The notes under the pieces: model-generated
Told to the model about the DNA's origin: nothing
The model's input: only the letters and a program-made list of their open reading frames with translations
The model's database searches: none
Assembly (NCBI RefSeq): GCF_900112425.1
Contig: NZ_FOLP01000004.1
Span: 434,001 to 498,000, forward strand
Source: Variovorax sp. OK212
GTDB lineage: Bacteria; Pseudomonadota; Gammaproteobacteria; Burkholderiales; Burkholderiaceae_C
Reading direction: 5' to 3'
Length of the DNA: 64,000 nt
Position numbers and translations under genes: made by a program
In this document: in pieces, positions 8,996 through 16,974 of the stretch
How positions within the stretch are numbered: position 1 is the stretch's first letter
How the letters are laid out: every line of letters starts with the position of its first letter

Positions 8996-9901
8996 GTGAG
9001 CATCTTTTCCCGTTTCTTCGGCCGCAAGGACGAACCGGCCGACGCTGGCGCGCTGGTGGCCAACCCCGACCTGGAAGATCCCGTCGCGCTGACGGTCCTG
9101 TTCCCCGATGCGCAGAAGATCGACATCGCCGCGCTCGGCCAGGCGCTGCGCGCCTACCACCGGTCGACCGGCGACGCGCGTTGCGAGGTCTCGCCCGACC
9201 CGGGCGCCTTCATCGCGCTGGTGGGCTGGCGAAAGCACGTGGTGCGGCTGGTCGGCTTCGATGCGCCGATGCCGGCCGACGCGCTCGAGGCCTGCGTCGC
9301 ACCGGCGCACTACCCGCAGGAACTCAAGGCGCAGGTGCGCGCCCACCGCGGCCACGTGATCCTCTACTACGCCGGGCGCGAAGCCTCGGTGCTCGAGCAG
9401 TACGTCGCGCTGGCCACCGTGGCCGGCGCGCTGGCCCGCCTCGGGGCGCTGGCGGTGGTGAACGAGGCGGCCCGCACCTCGATGCCGGCGGCCGTGTTCG
9501 ACGCCGACGCCGAGACTGGAAACGGCGGCGACAGCATCGAGCTGCTGCGCGAGCTCGACCTGCCCGCGCTGTACTGCGGCTTCGTCAAGTACGAGGTCGA
9601 AGGCGTCCAGGGCGTGTGGATGCGCACCCATGGCGCCGACCGCTTCGGCCATCCCGACTTCGCCGTGCTGGCCGAGGGCCACCACGAGGGCCAGACCTAC
9701 TTCCAGCTGTTCGGCAACGTCCTGCGCTACCTGGTCGACAGCGGTGCGGAAATGGGGGCGGGCCACACCATGCAGGTGGGCGAGGACCGCTTCATGCGGC
9801 TGCGCGCGCCGGCCGAGACCGAGTACTTTCTCGACGGCCCCGGCACGGTGATGGTGGCCGAGATGATCGGCGCCGACGAGATCGCGCAGCGGCCCCACTG
9901 A
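8996..9901 (+). CDS. conserved hypothetical protein, possibly DUF4261
   Basis: A 301-aa protein that I do not recognise with certainty. The GTG start at 8996 has a good ribosome-binding site (aaggag, 8983-8988) seven bases upstream and gives MSIFSRFFGRKDEPA, an N-terminus common in small cytoplasmic proteins. No signal peptide or membrane segment is seen. The protein is acidic and globular, with blocks VTVLFPDAQKIDIAAL-like near residue 30 and AAVFDADAETGNGGDS in the middle. Its C-terminal part (GAGHTMQVGEDRFMRL to VMVAEMIG) resembles my memory of DUF4261 proteins, but this is uncertain. It diverges from the phosphofructokinase gene. Confidence 0.75.
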   Translation: MSIFSRFFGRKDEPADAGALVANPDLEDPVALTVLFPDAQKIDIAALGQALRAYHRSTGDARCEVSPDPGAFIALVGWRKHVVRLVGFDAPMPADALEACVAPAHYPQELKAQVRAHRGHVILYYAGREASVLEQYVALATVAGALARLGALAVVNEAARTSMPAAVFDADAETGNGGDSIELLRELDLPALYCGFVKYEVEGVQGVWMRTHGADRFGHPDFAVLAEGHHEGQTYFQLFGNVLRYLVDSGAEMGAGHTMQVGEDRFMRLRAPAETEYFLDGPGTVMVAEMIGADEIAQRPH

Positions 9902-9909
9902 GACGGCGC

Positions 9910-9942
9910 CCGGGCCATGCAAGCCCAGCAAGCCTGGCCCGG
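9910..9942. terminator. hairpin between convergent genes
   Basis: An 8-bp perfect inverted repeat (CCGGGCCA at 9910-9917, TGGCCCGG at 9935-9942) with a 17-base loop sits between the stop codons of the hypothetical gene and the enoyl-CoA hydratase gene. There is no T-tract on either side, so it may act as an mRNA 3' end structure rather than a classical terminator. Confidence 0.4.
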
Positions 9943-9954
9943 TGGGCCTGTCGC

Positions 9955-10770
9955 TCAGCGGCCCGGAAACTCGGGCGCGCGCTTCTGCAGGAACGCGCTC
10001 ACGCCCTCGCGGAAGCTCGGGCTGTCGATCAGCTCGCGCTGGCGCTCGCTCTCGTAGTGCAGCTGCTCCTTCAGCGTGTGGCGCTCCGAGGCCTCGAAGG
10101 CTTCGCGCGCCTCGACCACCGCGTGCGCCGGCAGGCGCGCCAGGCGCAGCGCGATGCCCCTGGCTTCCTCCAGCAGCTGCTCGTCGTCCACGCAGGCCCA
10201 GATCAGGCCCCACTGCACGGCACGCCCCGCGCCCACGCGCTCGTCGAGCAGCGCCATGCCCATGGCGCGCGCGCGGCCCGCGCGGCGCGGAATGGCCCAG
10301 GTGCAGCCCAGGTCGGGCACGATGCCCAGCTTGGGCAGGAAGGGCAGGTAGAAGTACGCGCTGCGCGCCGCAATGGTCACGTCGGCCGCCAGCGCCAGGC
10401 CCACGCCCGCGCCGGCCGCCGGGCCGTTCACGGCAGCCACCACCGGCACCGGCAGCGTGCGCAGCGTTTCGATCAGCGGGTTGCTGAGCGTCTGCATCCA
10501 CTCGGCCGTCTGCGTGCCCAGCGACTTGCCTTCTTCTCCCGGTGACATCGCGCTCAGGTCCGCGCCCACGCAGAAGGCCTTGCCCGCGCCCGTGAGGATC
10601 ACGGCGCGCACCGCGCGGTCGTCGCGGATGCGCTCCAGCGTGTCGCGCAACTCGACCTGCAGGTCGCGCGCGATGGGGTTGAGCTTGGCGGGCAGGTTCA
10701 GCGTGAGGGTCGCGATGCCGTCGTTCAGCTCGCAGAGGACGAAGGGCTGGTCGCTCGTCTTCGGCGTCAT
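9955..10770 (-). CDS. enoyl-CoA hydratase/isomerase family protein (PaaG-like)
   Basis: A 271-aa crotonase-fold enzyme. The CoA-binding and oxyanion-hole segment GKAFCVGADLSAM (about residues 62-74) and the second oxyanion segment VNGPAAGAGVGLALAADVT (about 113-131) are both present. YFYLPFLPKLGIVPDLG matches the PaaG/isomerase branch, with Asp where hydratases usually carry the second Glu, so isomerase activity is possible. The gene starts two bases after the thiolase stop, so the two form an operon for fatty-acid or aromatic acyl-CoA degradation. Confidence 0.92.
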   Translation of the reverse strand: MTPKTSDQPFVLCELNDGIATLTLNLPAKLNPIARDLQVELRDTLERIRDDRAVRAVILTGAGKAFCVGADLSAMSPGEEGKSLGTQTAEWMQTLSNPLIETLRTLPVPVVAAVNGPAAGAGVGLALAADVTIAARSAYFYLPFLPKLGIVPDLGCTWAIPRRAGRARAMGMALLDERVGAGRAVQWGLIWACVDDEQLLEEARGIALRLARLPAHAVVEAREAFEASERHTLKEQLHYESERQRELIDSPSFREGVSAFLQKRAPEFPGR

Positions 10771-10772
10771 CT

Positions 10773-11951
10773 TCAGAGCCTTTCGACGATGGTCACGTTG
10801 GCCATGCCGCCGCCTTCGCACATGGTCTGCAGGCCGTAGCGCTTGCCGCGCTGGCCCAGGGCATGAATCAGCGTGGTCATCAGCTTGGTGCCCGAGGCGC
10901 CCAGCGGATGGCCCAGCGCGATGGCGCCGCCGTTCACGTTCAGGCGCGCCGGGTCGGCGTCCAGCGCCTGCAGCCATGCGATGGGCACGGGGGCGAAGGC
11001 CTCGTTCACTTCGTACAGGTCGATGTCGCCGATGCTCATGCCGGCCTTCTTCAGCGCACGCTGCGTGGCCGGCAGCGGCGCCTCCAGCATGATGACCGGG
11101 TCGTGGCCCATCACGCTCATGTGGTGGATGCGCGCGAGCGGCTTCACGCCCAGCGCCTTCAGGCCGCGCTCGTTCACCACCAGCACGCCGCTGGCGCCGT
11201 CGCAGATCTGGCTCGCGGTGGCCGCGGTGCAGCGCCCGCCTTCGGCGATGAGCTTCACGCCCGCGATGCCTTCCAGCGTGGCTTCGAAGCGGATGCCTTC
11301 GTCCACCGTGTGCTGTTCGCCGCTGCGCGTGCCGTCGGCCAGCAGCACGTCGATGGGCACGATCTCGTCGTTGAAGACGCCCGCACGGGTCGCGGCGATG
11401 GCGCGGTGGTGGCTCTCGAGCGCATAGCGGTCGAGCGCGTCTTTCTGGATGCCGTAGTTCTTCGCGATCATCTCCGCGCCGGTGAACTGGCTGAACTCCA
11501 CGCCGGGGTAGCGCGCCTTCATGGCCGGGCTCATGTAGCTGCCCAGGCCCGCCTTGGCCGGCAGCACGTTGGGCGTGAACATGGGCACGCGCGTCATGCT
11601 CTCGACGCCGCCCGCGATCACCGCGTCCATGGCGCCCGACATCACCGCCTGCGCCGCGAAGTGCAGCGCCTGCTGCGACGAGCCGCATTGCCGGTCGACC
11701 GAGGTGCCCGGCACCGACTCGGGCAGCTTCGAGGCCAGCACCGCGTTGCGCGCGATGTTGGTGGCCTGTTCGCCCACCTGGCTCACGCAGCCGAGGATCA
11801 CGTCCTCCACCGCCGCGGGGTCGATGCCGCTGCGCGCCAGCAGCGCGTCGATCACCTGTGCCGCCAGGTCCGCCGGGTGCCAGCCCGCGAGTTTGCCGCC
11901 GCGCCGGCCGCCGGCCGTGCGCGCCGCGGCCACGATGTATGCCTCTGCCAT
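10773..11951 (-). CDS. acetyl-CoA C-acyltransferase (thiolase)
   Basis: A 392-aa degradative or biosynthetic thiolase that cleaves or condenses 3-ketoacyl-CoA. With the start at 11951 (MAEAYIVAAART), the catalytic residues fall at Cys89 (DRQCGSSQQAL), His348 (ALGHPLGASG) and Cys378 (CEGGGMANVT). These are the canonical thiolase numbers, which is the main reason for choosing this start over the ATG two codons upstream. An aagga box lies seven bases before it. The gene leads the two-gene operon with the hydratase; neither a paralogous dehydrogenase nor an acyl-CoA ligase is adjacent. Confidence 0.95.
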   Translation of the reverse strand: MAEAYIVAAARTAGGRRGGKLAGWHPADLAAQVIDALLARSGIDPAAVEDVILGCVSQVGEQATNIARNAVLASKLPESVPGTSVDRQCGSSQQALHFAAQAVMSGAMDAVIAGGVESMTRVPMFTPNVLPAKAGLGSYMSPAMKARYPGVEFSQFTGAEMIAKNYGIQKDALDRYALESHHRAIAATRAGVFNDEIVPIDVLLADGTRSGEQHTVDEGIRFEATLEGIAGVKLIAEGGRCTAATASQICDGASGVLVVNERGLKALGVKPLARIHHMSVMGHDPVIMLEAPLPATQRALKKAGMSIGDIDLYEVNEAFAPVPIAWLQALDADPARLNVNGGAIALGHPLGASGTKLMTTLIHALGQRGKRYGLQTMCEGGGMANVTIVERL

Positions 11952-11994
11952 CTTCATGTCCTTCACGAAAGGGAAATCGGAGAGGTCCGGACGC

Positions 11995-12025
11995 AAAAAA
12001 GCCGCCCGTCACGAACAACGGCGGC
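11995..12025 (-). terminator. intrinsic terminator downstream of the DUF2917 gene
   Basis: On the minus strand a GCCGCC/GGCGGC stem (12020-12025 with 12001-12006) is followed directly by six U residues (A-run at 11995-12000). It lies in the 128-base gap between the DUF2917 stop and the thiolase start, so it separates the two transcription units. Confidence 0.65.
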
Positions 12026-12079
12026 CAGCGATGCGAGGGAGCTCATGGGCATCGATGGTTCGACGCCCATGGAGCCGGG

Positions 12080-12430
12080 TCAAGCCGGGGACAACCCGTG
12101 GGGCAGAAGTCGCCAAGGCGACCGCGCGCGTGCGCGCCGCGCCAGCGGGATCGCAGCCGGTTGCGCGTCCGACACGGTGATGCACGAGGCCTCCAGCGCC
12201 GACACCAGCACGCGCCGGTGGTCGGTGCTTTCGAAGCGCTCGCCCGGTGCCAGCACGATGTCGCGCGGATCGCGGTCCAGCGTGACCCAGACCGAACCGC
12301 TGCGGCACTCGATGCCCACGCCGGCGCCGTCGGGCACGGCGAAGACGGCGCGCGTGGGCAGGCTCACGTGGAAGCGGGAGGCATCCGAGGACGGGTAAGA
12401 CGGGCAGGAAGAGAGGGTGGCGGTGCTCAT
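12080..12430 (-). CDS. DUF2917 family protein
   Basis: A 116-aa small protein. The central block IECRSGSVWVTLDRDPRDIVLAPGE-like (shown in part: SGSVWVTLDRDPRDIVL) followed by RFESTDHRRVLVSALE is the DUF2917 pattern, a short cupin-like beta fold of unknown function common in Betaproteobacteria. I chose the ATG at 12430 because a GGAG lies six bases upstream; the ATG at 12442 has none. It diverges from the LysR gene across 82 bases containing a T-N11-A dyad, so it is the likely regulatory target of that LysR protein. Confidence 0.8.
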   Translation of the reverse strand: MSTATLSSCPSYPSSDASRFHVSLPTRAVFAVPDGAGVGIECRSGSVWVTLDRDPRDIVLAPGERFESTDHRRVLVSALEASCITVSDAQPAAIPLARRARARSPWRLLPHGLSPA

Positions 12431-12445
12431 GGCAAGCTCCATTGC

Positions 12446-12460
12446 ATTCGTGATACGAAT
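12446..12460. promoter_or_regulatory. LysR-type operator candidate (T-N11-A dyad)
   Basis: ATTCGTGATACGAAT is a perfect 6-bp inverted repeat with a 3-base centre and contains T-N11-A, the LysR-box form. It sits between the divergent DUF2917 and LysR genes, 16 bases from the DUF2917 start, which fits autoregulation and control of the neighbour. Confidence 0.6.
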
Positions 12461-12512
12461 GAATATAGTGAGCCGACGCCCTCTTTACACGCGGTCATTC
12501 GGAACTCGTTGC

Positions 12513-13475
12513 ATGCACCCAGAGAATGCGAAAGCGCTTGGCGCCCCCGGCGCAGCTGGCGGCAGCGGCGGTGAGCTGCCGCCGCTCGAGCTGCTGCGCA
12601 GCTTCGAGGCGGCCGCGCGCCGGCTGAGCTTCACGCTGGCGGCCGGCGAGCTGCACCTCACGCAATCCGCCGTGAGCCGGCAGATCCAGCAGCTCGAGGC
12701 CCACCTGGGCGTTCTGCTGTTCGAGCGCCACCACCGCGCGCTGTCGCTCACCGAGGCCGGCGGCGTGCTGCAGCGTGCCGTCACCGACAGCCTGGAGCGG
12801 TTGCGCGACGCCACGGCGCGCGTGCGCGCGAGTTCCGCGCCGCGCCAGGTGGCCATCACCACCACGCCGGGCTTCGCATCGCTGTGGCTCATTCCGCGGC
12901 TCGCGCGCTTCACCGGCAACCATCCGCAGGTCGACGTGCGCGTGTCGGCCACGCTCGACGTGCTCGACCTGGAGCGCAGCCGCATCGACGTCGCCGTGCG
13001 GCTCATGCCGATCGCCAGGGGCGTGGGCCCCGCGCTGTTCGAGGAAACGGTGGTGCCGCTGTGCTCGCCCGCGCTGGCCGATGCCCTGCGCGTGCCCGCC
13101 GACCTGGCCAGGCACACGCTGCTGACGGTCGACTACCCCGACCACAGCGAAGCGCCCACGGCCGACTGGGAGCCGTGGCTCAAGGTGATGGGGCTGGACG
13201 ACCTGCGCATGAAGAGCACGCTGCGCTTCACGCAATACGCCGACGCCGTGGCCGCCGCGGTGGCGGGGCAGGGCGTGGTCATCGGGCGGCTGCCGCTGCT
13301 TCGCGAACTGCTGCGCGAAGGGCGGCTGGTGGCGCCGCTGGGCGAGGGCGCCGCGTCGCGCCGCGGCTACTTCGTCGAGACTGCGAGGCGCGCCGCAGGC
13401 AACCGCGACGCGCTGGAGTTCGCGCAATGGCTGCGCGACGAGGCCGAGCAGATGGAAACGGCGCAGCGAGCCTGA
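12513..13475 (+). CDS. LysR family transcriptional regulator (GcvA-like)
   Basis: A 320-aa regulator. The N-terminal winged helix-turn-helix is LELLRSFEAAARRLSFTLA...LTQSAVSRQIQQLE (about residues 26-65), followed by a type 2 periplasmic-binding effector domain from about residue 115. The Q/R pattern of the recognition helix and the LLFERHHRALSLTEAG segment resemble the GcvA/AmpR branch. The start at 12513 leaves a Gly/Ala-rich leader of about 25 residues; upstream in-frame codons would run into the operator. It diverges from DUF2917. Confidence 0.92.
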   Translation: MHPENAKALGAPGAAGGSGGELPPLELLRSFEAAARRLSFTLAAGELHLTQSAVSRQIQQLEAHLGVLLFERHHRALSLTEAGGVLQRAVTDSLERLRDATARVRASSAPRQVAITTTPGFASLWLIPRLARFTGNHPQVDVRVSATLDVLDLERSRIDVAVRLMPIARGVGPALFEETVVPLCSPALADALRVPADLARHTLLTVDYPDHSEAPTADWEPWLKVMGLDDLRMKSTLRFTQYADAVAAAVAGQGVVIGRLPLLRELLREGRLVAPLGEGAASRRGYFVETARRAAGNRDALEFAQWLRDEAEQMETAQRA

Positions 13476-13522
13476 AAGGCCCGCAGCGCCGGAGGTACCG
13501 CTGTCTGCTCAACCCGGGCGCA

Positions 13523-14107
13523 TCAACCCGGCAGCAGCACCTTGTTCACGACGTGGATCACGCCGTTCGACTGGTACACGTTGGCGATCGTCACCATCGC
13601 CGTGCCGCCCTTGGCATCGGTCACCATGACGTTGCCGCCGCTCATCGTCGCGGTCAGCGTGCCGCCGCTGGCGGTCTTCAGCGTGGCCTTGCCGCCGCCT
13701 GCGTTGATGGCGCTCATCAGCGCGGCGCCGTCCATCTTGCCGGGCACCACGTGGTACGTGAGCACCTTGGTCAGCGTGGGCTTGTTCTCGGGCTTGAGCA
13801 GCGTGTCGACGGTGCCGGCCGGCAGCGCGGCAAAGGCCGCGTTGGTCGGTGCGAACACGGTGAACGGGCCGGGGCTCTTCAGCGTGTCGACCAGGCCCGC
13901 GGCCTTCACCGCGGCGACCAGCGTCGTGTGGTCCTTCGAATTCACCGCGTTGTCGACGATGTCCTTCGTCGGGTACATCGCGGCGCCGCCGACCATCGGG
14001 TTCGACGCCATGGCGCTGCTGCCGCTGCCGCTGCCGCTCATGCCCATGCCGCCAGCGCAGGCGCCGAGCAGGACCGAAACGCCGAGTGCAATCACGAGTT
14101 TTTTCAT
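13523..14107 (-). CDS. fasciclin-domain lipoprotein
   Basis: A 194-aa exported protein. MKKLVIALGVSVLLGACAGG is a lipoprotein signal with Cys17 in the lipobox LGAC, followed by a Gly/Ser linker. The rest is a single fasciclin (FAS1) domain: DIVDNAVNSKDHTTLVAAV, then the H1 box FTVFAPTNAAFAALPAGTV, and a C-terminal H2-like NGVIHVVNKVLLPG. FAS1 domains mediate adhesion or surface interaction. The gene is single, with a long upstream leader region, and it faces the LysR gene tail to tail. Confidence 0.93.
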   Translation of the reverse strand: MKKLVIALGVSVLLGACAGGMGMSGSGSGSSAMASNPMVGGAAMYPTKDIVDNAVNSKDHTTLVAAVKAAGLVDTLKSPGPFTVFAPTNAAFAALPAGTVDTLLKPENKPTLTKVLTYHVVPGKMDGAALMSAINAGGGKATLKTASGGTLTATMSGGNVMVTDAKGGTAMVTIANVYQSNGVIHVVNKVLLPG

Positions 14108-14521
14108 TGAAGGCTCCTGAAAAGAAATGGTTCTTGGAAGGTGTCTGTGGAAACCGCCAGCAGCTCGGAGGCGCGTTGCGCTTGAGTCGAATACGGGGCC
14201 TGCGCGCGTTTGGATTCGCACCCGGTTTCAGATTTGTTGCGCGTCGGCTTTGCGCCACAGCCGCGCGCGCCGCGCTTGCGCATCGCACGCGCGCTCGACA
14301 GAATCCGCCCTTCGTTTTTCAGCAACAGTTTCTTTTCACCGCGCCTGGTGACGATCGACCTCCCGGGCGCCTCAACTCATCAATGAACCGTTTCCTGAAC
14401 ACCTGACCCGCACACCGACCGCCCCGGCCGGAGGTGCATCCACGCATCCGCCGAGGCCCATCGACAAAGGCCCCGCGCAGCCATTCGCCGGGGCCTTTTT
14501 GTTTCTGGAGTGTGCGCACAT
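14108..14521. other. 414-bp intergenic region with orphan terminator
   Basis: This region lies between the fasciclin start (reading left) and the small basic-protein gene (reading right). No convincing gene is visible. It is rich in GCGC runs around 14230-14300 and holds a strong rightward intrinsic terminator at 14467-14500 with no rightward gene before it. A seven-codon reading frame (MNRFLNT, start at 14383) is the only ATG frame near the terminator. A small RNA ending at the terminator is possible. Confidence 0.5.
14467..14500 (+). terminator. strong rightward intrinsic terminator without an upstream gene
   Basis: A 9-bp perfect stem (AAGGCCCCG at 14467-14475, CGGGGCCTT at 14489-14497) with a 13-base loop and a run of five T to 14500. 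The T-tract is on the plus strand. The nearest plus-strand gene upstream is the LysR gene ending at 13475, on the far side of an opposite-strand gene. Confidence 0.8.
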
Positions 14522-14749
14522 ATGAGTGCTCAACGAAGGGCCCGCGACGACGACAAGCGTCTGGGCCGGTTTTACTTTTCGGTGCCCGGCGCGGCACCGC
14601 GCAATCCCGTGGTGGCCGCAATGGCACGCGGCGAATCCAACCAGGGCGCAGGCCGTCACCTGCGCACGCACCGCGCGGAGCGGCGCGCGCAGAAGGTGGC
14701 GTTGCAGAAGGCGGCGCACGGCCTGCACAGGGGGGGCGACGATGCGTGA
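14522..14749 (+). CDS. small basic protein of unknown function
   Basis: A 75-aa protein (MSAQRRARDDDKRLGRFYF...) that I do not recognise. It is very rich in Arg and Lys, has no signal peptide or membrane segment, and has one hydrophobic patch (RFYFSVPGAAP). The ATG at 14522 is preferred; an in-frame GTG lies four codons upstream. Its stop overlaps the next gene's start by eight bases (ATGCGTGA), which argues that it is real and translated with its neighbour. The charge suggests nucleic-acid or partner-protein binding, which is a guess. Confidence 0.6.
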   Translation: MSAQRRARDDDKRLGRFYFSVPGAAPRNPVVAAMARGESNQGAGRHLRTHRAERRAQKVALQKAAHGLHRGGDDA

Positions 14750-15545
14750 CGACATGGACAAGGTCATCGTCGAGCGGCCGCGAGGCGGCTGGCGCGTGCA
14801 GGGCGATGGGCGCCAGTGGCGCAACAGCAGAGAGCGGGGCTCGCACCTGGGCATGAAGCGTGGCTACGGCCATCCGAAGTGGCTCAGCGAGAACCTCGCG
14901 CCGCTCAAGCGCTGGCTGCACAAGCAGGTGCACCGGCCGTGGGACAAGGTGTACGCGGACCTGTGCAGCGGCATCGACCGGCGCAGCACCGTGCAGGCGC
15001 ACGTCTTCGAGCACATCGGCAACTTCGTCGAACGCGCGGCCGTGCTGCGCAATGGCGAGGTGCGGGTGCCCTCGCGCCGGTGCAACAACGGCCCGTGCGT
15101 GCCATTGCGCGAAGCGGCGCACGTCGAGTTGTTCGTGCATCCGGTCACCGGCATCCTGCTGCCCAACCGGCGTCTGCGCGAGGCGCGCGAGGCGCGCGAG
15201 GCGCGCGCGGTGCGCGAGCAGGCCTGCCGCGAGGCTTTCGGCAGAAGCAGGACGGCCGGCACGCCGCAGGTCTTTCACGTGATCGACGACGTCACGCAAT
15301 GGCACCGGGTCGACGGCTGCTGGTTCGAGATCACGCTCGCCGCGCTGCCCGAGTTGCGGCGAACCATGCTCGACGTGACGTACCACGATGTGCTGCGCCG
15401 CTGTGCCGTGACACGGCGCGGCGGTTGCGAGAAGCCGGCGTTCGGCTCAGCCGACGACCGGGAGATGTACGGACGCGATCACGTCTATGCCGCCGCCATG
15501 CGAAGGCTCAGCCAGCGGGTGGTGCGGGAGCGCTTCGCCAGCTGA
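14742..15545 (+). CDS. conserved hypothetical basic protein with a Cys pair
   Basis: A 267-aa soluble protein that I cannot place in a named family. The N-terminal part has GGWRVQGDGRQWRNSR, then RPWDKVYADLCSGIDRRS and VQAHVFEHIGNFVE. A possible metal site RRCNNGPC follows at about residues 109-116, and then VELFVHPVTGILLP. An Arg/Glu/Ala repeat encoded by a 9-base tandem repeat lies at about residues 146-157. The C-terminal part has QVFHVIDDVTQWHRVDGCWFEI. It overlaps the upstream small gene by eight bases. The conserved Trp/Asp blocks look like a true family rather than a chance frame. Confidence 0.7.
   Translation: MRDDMDKVIVERPRGGWRVQGDGRQWRNSRERGSHLGMKRGYGHPKWLSENLAPLKRWLHKQVHRPWDKVYADLCSGIDRRSTVQAHVFEHIGNFVERAAVLRNGEVRVPSRRCNNGPCVPLREAAHVELFVHPVTGILLPNRRLREAREAREARAVREQACREAFGRSRTAGTPQVFHVIDDVTQWHRVDGCWFEITLAALPELRRTMLDVTYHDVLRRCAVTRRGGCEKPAFGSADDREMYGRDHVYAAAMRRLSQRVVRERFAS
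15180..15206 (+). repeat. 9-bp tandem repeat inside the unknown gene
   Basis: Three perfect copies of GAGGCGCGC, followed by a diverged fourth, encode repeated Arg-Glu-Ala units. The unit is a multiple of three, so copy-number change would keep the frame. Confidence 0.85.
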
Positions 15546-15572
15546 GGGCCGAGGCCGGCGCCACGGCGGCGG

Positions 15573-16907
15573 TCATGCGCCGGGGCGTGCCGGCACGTGC
15601 GCCCGAGGCAGCACCAGAAAGGCGAAGGTGCCCGCGGCCAGCATGCCCGCGATGGTAAGGAACACCGCGCGAAACGGTTCCGTGCCGTGCGCCACGGCCC
15701 ACGACGCGGCCACGCCGGTGGTCCACTGCATGAGCGACACGCCCAGGAACATCGCCATGTTCAGCAGCGCCATCGCGCGGCCCGTCATCGCCGCCGGGTA
15801 GGAGGTCTTCGTGTACGCGTACTGCAGCACGCTGTAGCCCGAGAGCAGGCCGTAGGCAATCGGCAGGCCGATGTCCACCGCGCTCGAATGCGTGAGCGCC
15901 ATGGTGGCGAACATCAGCGCGGCGGCCAGTGCGCAGCCCATCATCCAGCGGGCGCGCCGCGCACCGCCCGGGTCCATGCGCCCGAACAGCGCCGGGCTGA
16001 TCATGCCGGCGACCGTCATCACCAGCGCCACGTTGCCGCTGGACACCAGCGACAGGCCATGGCGGTCGTGCAGCACGGGCCCGAGCCACAGGCCGCGCAG
16101 CGTGATGAACGCCGCGTACGACACGCATGCGAAGCAGATCAGGCCCAGCGTGTGCGGCATCGCGAACAGCGGCAGCAACTCGCGCACGGCCTTGCGCAGC
16201 GACTGGCGCTCGGCCGGTGCAGCCTGCGCGCTTTCAGGATCCACCGCGCGCGCGGGCTCGCGCACGCGCCAGAAGATGACCAGCCACGAGAGCACCGCGA
16301 AGCCAGCCAGCACCGCATAGCCGGCGCGCCACGAGGCGGCTTCGATCAGCAGCGCCAGCGGCGTGCCGGTGAACACGATGCCCAGTCCGGCCATGCTCAT
16401 CACCAGCCCCGACATGGCCGTGAAGCGAGAGGCGTCGAAGTGCCGCGCGATGAACACCGTGCAGGCCAGGAACGCCGGCGCGCAGCCCACGCCGATCAGT
16501 GCCTGCCCCAGCAGCAGCGCGTGGTAGTTCGGCGCCATGGCGCACAGCACGGCGCCCGCCACGGCGAGCGGAAAGGCGGTGAGCACCGTGCGGCGCACGC
16601 CGAACATGTCGATCGACACGCCCATCGCGAGCTGCATGATGCCGAAGGCGAAATGAAAGGTGCCCGCCCAGATGCCGAGCTGCTGGGGCGTCAGGCCGAA
16701 GTAGCCGGTGAGCGGCGTGGCCATCATGGCGCCGACCGTGCGGAAGGCCTGGCTCAGCGCGAAGGCCGAGGCCAGTGCAACCAGCATGGCGGCGGCGGAA
16801 GCCGACCCATGCGAGAAACGGAAAAAGCGGAAAAAGCGGGAGGTGCGTGAGCGCGGCGCGGTGTCGCCGCTGCGCTGCGCGGGCTTGGGTGCCGCGTTCG
16901 GATTCAT
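15573..16907 (-). CDS. MFS transporter
   Basis: A 444-aa inner-membrane carrier of the major facilitator superfamily with about 12 predicted helices. The cytoplasmic N-terminus (about 45 residues) holds an Arg/Phe repeat, RFFRFFRFSHG. The first helix region is SQAFRTVGAMMATPLTGYF. Motif A-like GVSIDMFGVRRTVLTAFPL follows helix 2, and the second half begins near PHTLGLICFACVSYAAF. The start at 16907 is the only ATG before the first helix that leaves a normal N-terminus, but it has no clear ribosome-binding site. Substrate unknown; there are no related enzymes nearby. Confidence 0.88.
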   Translation of the reverse strand: MNPNAAPKPAQRSGDTAPRSRTSRFFRFFRFSHGSASAAAMLVALASAFALSQAFRTVGAMMATPLTGYFGLTPQQLGIWAGTFHFAFGIMQLAMGVSIDMFGVRRTVLTAFPLAVAGAVLCAMAPNYHALLLGQALIGVGCAPAFLACTVFIARHFDASRFTAMSGLVMSMAGLGIVFTGTPLALLIEAASWRAGYAVLAGFAVLSWLVIFWRVREPARAVDPESAQAAPAERQSLRKAVRELLPLFAMPHTLGLICFACVSYAAFITLRGLWLGPVLHDRHGLSLVSSGNVALVMTVAGMISPALFGRMDPGGARRARWMMGCALAAALMFATMALTHSSAVDIGLPIAYGLLSGYSVLQYAYTKTSYPAAMTGRAMALLNMAMFLGVSLMQWTTGVAASWAVAHGTEPFRAVFLTIAGMLAAGTFAFLVLPRAHVPARPGA

Positions 16908-16974
16908 GAGAGAGGAGGCCGGGAAGGATGGGAGCGGCCTGAATGCTAATGGATCGACGCGCAGCGTGCAGCCG

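Noticed and set aside
14383..14406. Seven-codon peptide gene MNRFLNT before the orphan terminator
   Set aside because: It is too short and has no clear ribosome-binding site; a chance frame is more likely. It is noted only as part of the small-RNA candidate region.
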